Of a stretch of DNA of 64,000 bases, positions 63,008 through 64,000 are shown piece by piece. The translations under genes were made by a program, and so were the position numbers. This DNA comes from Bin52 sp965213935. GTDB lineage: Bacteria; Pseudomonadota; Alphaproteobacteria; Thalassobaculales; Thalassobaculaceae. Location: positions 1,736,001 to 1,800,000 of the forward strand of contig CBDCAO010000012.1 in NCBI GenBank assembly GCA_965213935.1. The letters run 5' to 3'. Below the pieces are notes generated by a model. That model saw only the letters and a program-made list of their open reading frames with translations, ran no database searches and was not told the DNA's origin. Each line of letters begins with the position of its first letter. Position 1 is the first letter of the stretch.

Positions 63008-63209
63008 CCGCAGCATTCACCACCCACTCATCGGTGATGCTCTTCCTGCCCGCGTCCGCCATCGCATGATCTGGCGGAAACGCCTGGAGCGTCAGCGCCT
63101 TACAGGGTGAACGGTTCCGACCGTCCGCGCGGCTTCCTCGACGAAACGCCGCTACGGCTGCTTCCCGCATTACCGCCCAGCCGCGCGGATCGAACGAGGA
63201 GCCGCAACC

Positions 63210-63795
63210 TTGACGGAGACATCCACCTTCGCCCGGCGCGCTCGCGCCGCCAGACCCCGCGCCAAGCGCTACGACATCCGCGACGACGTGGTGTCGGGCC
63301 TGATCCTCCGCGTCTACCCGAGCGGGGCGCGCACCTTCGCCCTGGCGAGCATGGTGCGGGGGCGCCGGCGCTACGCCACCATCGGCGACGCCGGAACCAT
63401 GACGATCCCGGAAGCCCGCCGCGAGGCCCGGAGGCTGGTTGCCGGCTTCACCGAACCGACGTCACGGGACAGCGGCCCAAGGACACCCGGGCACCCGATG
63501 GCAACCTTCGCCGGGGAGTTCCTCGACCGCCAGGCCGCCCGCTGGAAACCCAAGACCCGCGAGACCAACGCCGGCATCGTGCGTCGGAACATCCTGCCCG
63601 CCTGCGGCTCCATGACCTTCGCCATTCCGCCGCCAGTCAGGCGGTCATGGCAGGAGAAAACCTGCCGCTGGTCGGAAAGCTGCTTGGACACCGGCGGCAC
63701 CGCACCACGGCAGGTTACGCTCACCTTGCCGATGCCCATCTTGTCGAAGCGGCGGAACAAGTGGGAACCGTGATGGCCGCAGCAATGACAGGGCG
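63210..63795 (+). pseudogene. Tyrosine integrase remnant with internal deletion and frameshift
   Basis: The N-terminal half reads as a DUF4102-type integrase from a TTG at 63210 (SGLILRVYPSGARTFALASM, then TIGDAGTMTIPEARREARRL and GEFLDRQAARWKPKTRETNA) up to about 63600. The C-terminal box continues in the next frame: RLHDLRHSAASQAVMAGENL and LLGHRRHRTTAGYAHLADAH. The roughly 200 residues between, including the first catalytic Arg and the Lys, are gone. HxxR, His and the nucleophile Tyr remain. A small deletion therefore removed the core and shifted the frame. It points to a past integrated element at the asd 3' end. Confidence 0.85.
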
Positions 63796-63815
63796 TCCCC
63801 CGAATGGCAGCCGGG

Positions 63816-63977
63816 CTACTGCCACCCGCAGCCGTGGGTGTAGCAGTGCGGGGTGGTCTGCCACGTGCCGCCGTAGGGGTGGTGGTTGCGCTGGCCGATG
63901 TAGTAGCTGTTGTCGTCATCGGTGATGCTGATGGTGCAAGTGAAATCAGGATTACTGACGTCCTGATTGCCAGGCAT
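63816..63977 (-). CDS. 53-aa Cys- and aromatic-rich peptide
   Basis: A reverse ORF starting MPGNQDVSNPDFTCTISI and ending PHCYTHGCGWQ, with Cys at 14, 45 and 50. The middle has YYIGQRNHHPYGGTWQ and a DDD stretch. GGAG lies 6 nt before ATG 63977; an in-frame ATG 15 nt upstream lacks this spacing. Nearly every codon ends in G or C, unlike the flanking integrase junk frames, so it is probably coding. No signal peptide or known family is recognised. It could be a ribosomally made, modified peptide precursor, a small metal-binding protein or a C-terminal piece of a larger family. Anything upstream is beyond the window. Confidence 0.55.
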   Translation of the reverse strand: MPGNQDVSNPDFTCTISITDDDNSYYIGQRNHHPYGGTWQTTPHCYTHGCGWQ

Positions 63978-64000
63978 GTAAACTCCAATCATGCCCTCAC

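Overview
The window is a high-GC bacterial chromosome segment, almost certainly from an alphaproteobacterium and probably near the Rhodospirillales. Supporting markers are a DUF4167 protein beside clpB and prfA-prmC, the lysC-ptsP pair divergent from ubiG, a DUF1178 protein, and the order ffh-rpsP-rimM-trmD-rplS-leuCDB-asd. Genes are dense and many neighbours overlap by ATGA or GTGA. I saw no rRNA, tRNA or CRISPR array.

Region 1 (1-9361) is a forward catabolic run: the end of a dimethylglycine/sarcosine dehydrogenase-like enzyme, an SDR, an Asp/Glu-type racemase, an HpcH/HpaI aldolase, a GST, an AtuA-family protein with its DUF4387 partner, and an HtrA-like protein that has lost its catalytic triad. 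An MFS transporter faces them. Between SDR and racemase sits a compact transcription-unit candidate: promoter, a 29-codon ORF with a 15-nt perfect complement to the 16S rRNA 3' end, and a strong terminator.

Region 2 (10213-20170) is a reverse housekeeping block: clpB, (forward MOSC), DUF4167, prmC, prfA, hemA (glutamyl-tRNA reductase), ispG and a RodZ-like protein. The C5-pathway hemA is unusual for an alphaproteobacterium.

Region 3 (20376-29972) is catabolic: a DadA-like oxidase with a polar amino acid ABC permease and ATPase but no binding protein, then a tightly overlapped reverse operon of a TPP enzyme, an enolase-superfamily enzyme, an aspartate-dehydrogenase-like protein and both aconitase X subunits. 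A MmgE/PrpD gene diverges from it through overlapping promoters. Together they suggest breakdown of a hydroxylated or N-substituted amino acid.

Region 4 (about 29990-37186) is an accessory islet: an IS1634-type fragment, a frameshifted IS1595-type transposase, an intact 960-bp IS5-family element with target duplication, a TAXI-type TRAP transporter pair, and a decayed ankyrin-repeat gene.

Region 5 (37187-54498) holds a family-3 binding protein, ptsP-lysC, ubiG, DUF1178, a branched-chain amino acid-type ABC operon (livHMGF) with an acyl-CoA ligase and binding protein, a methyltransferase whose tail overlaps secA, and an MDR dehydrogenase.

Region 6 (54832-63007) is ffh-rpsP-rimM-trmD-rplS followed by leucine biosynthesis and asd. 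The right edge has an internally deleted tyrosine integrase and, facing it, a 53-codon Cys/aromatic-rich peptide gene whose upstream neighbourhood lies outside the window.
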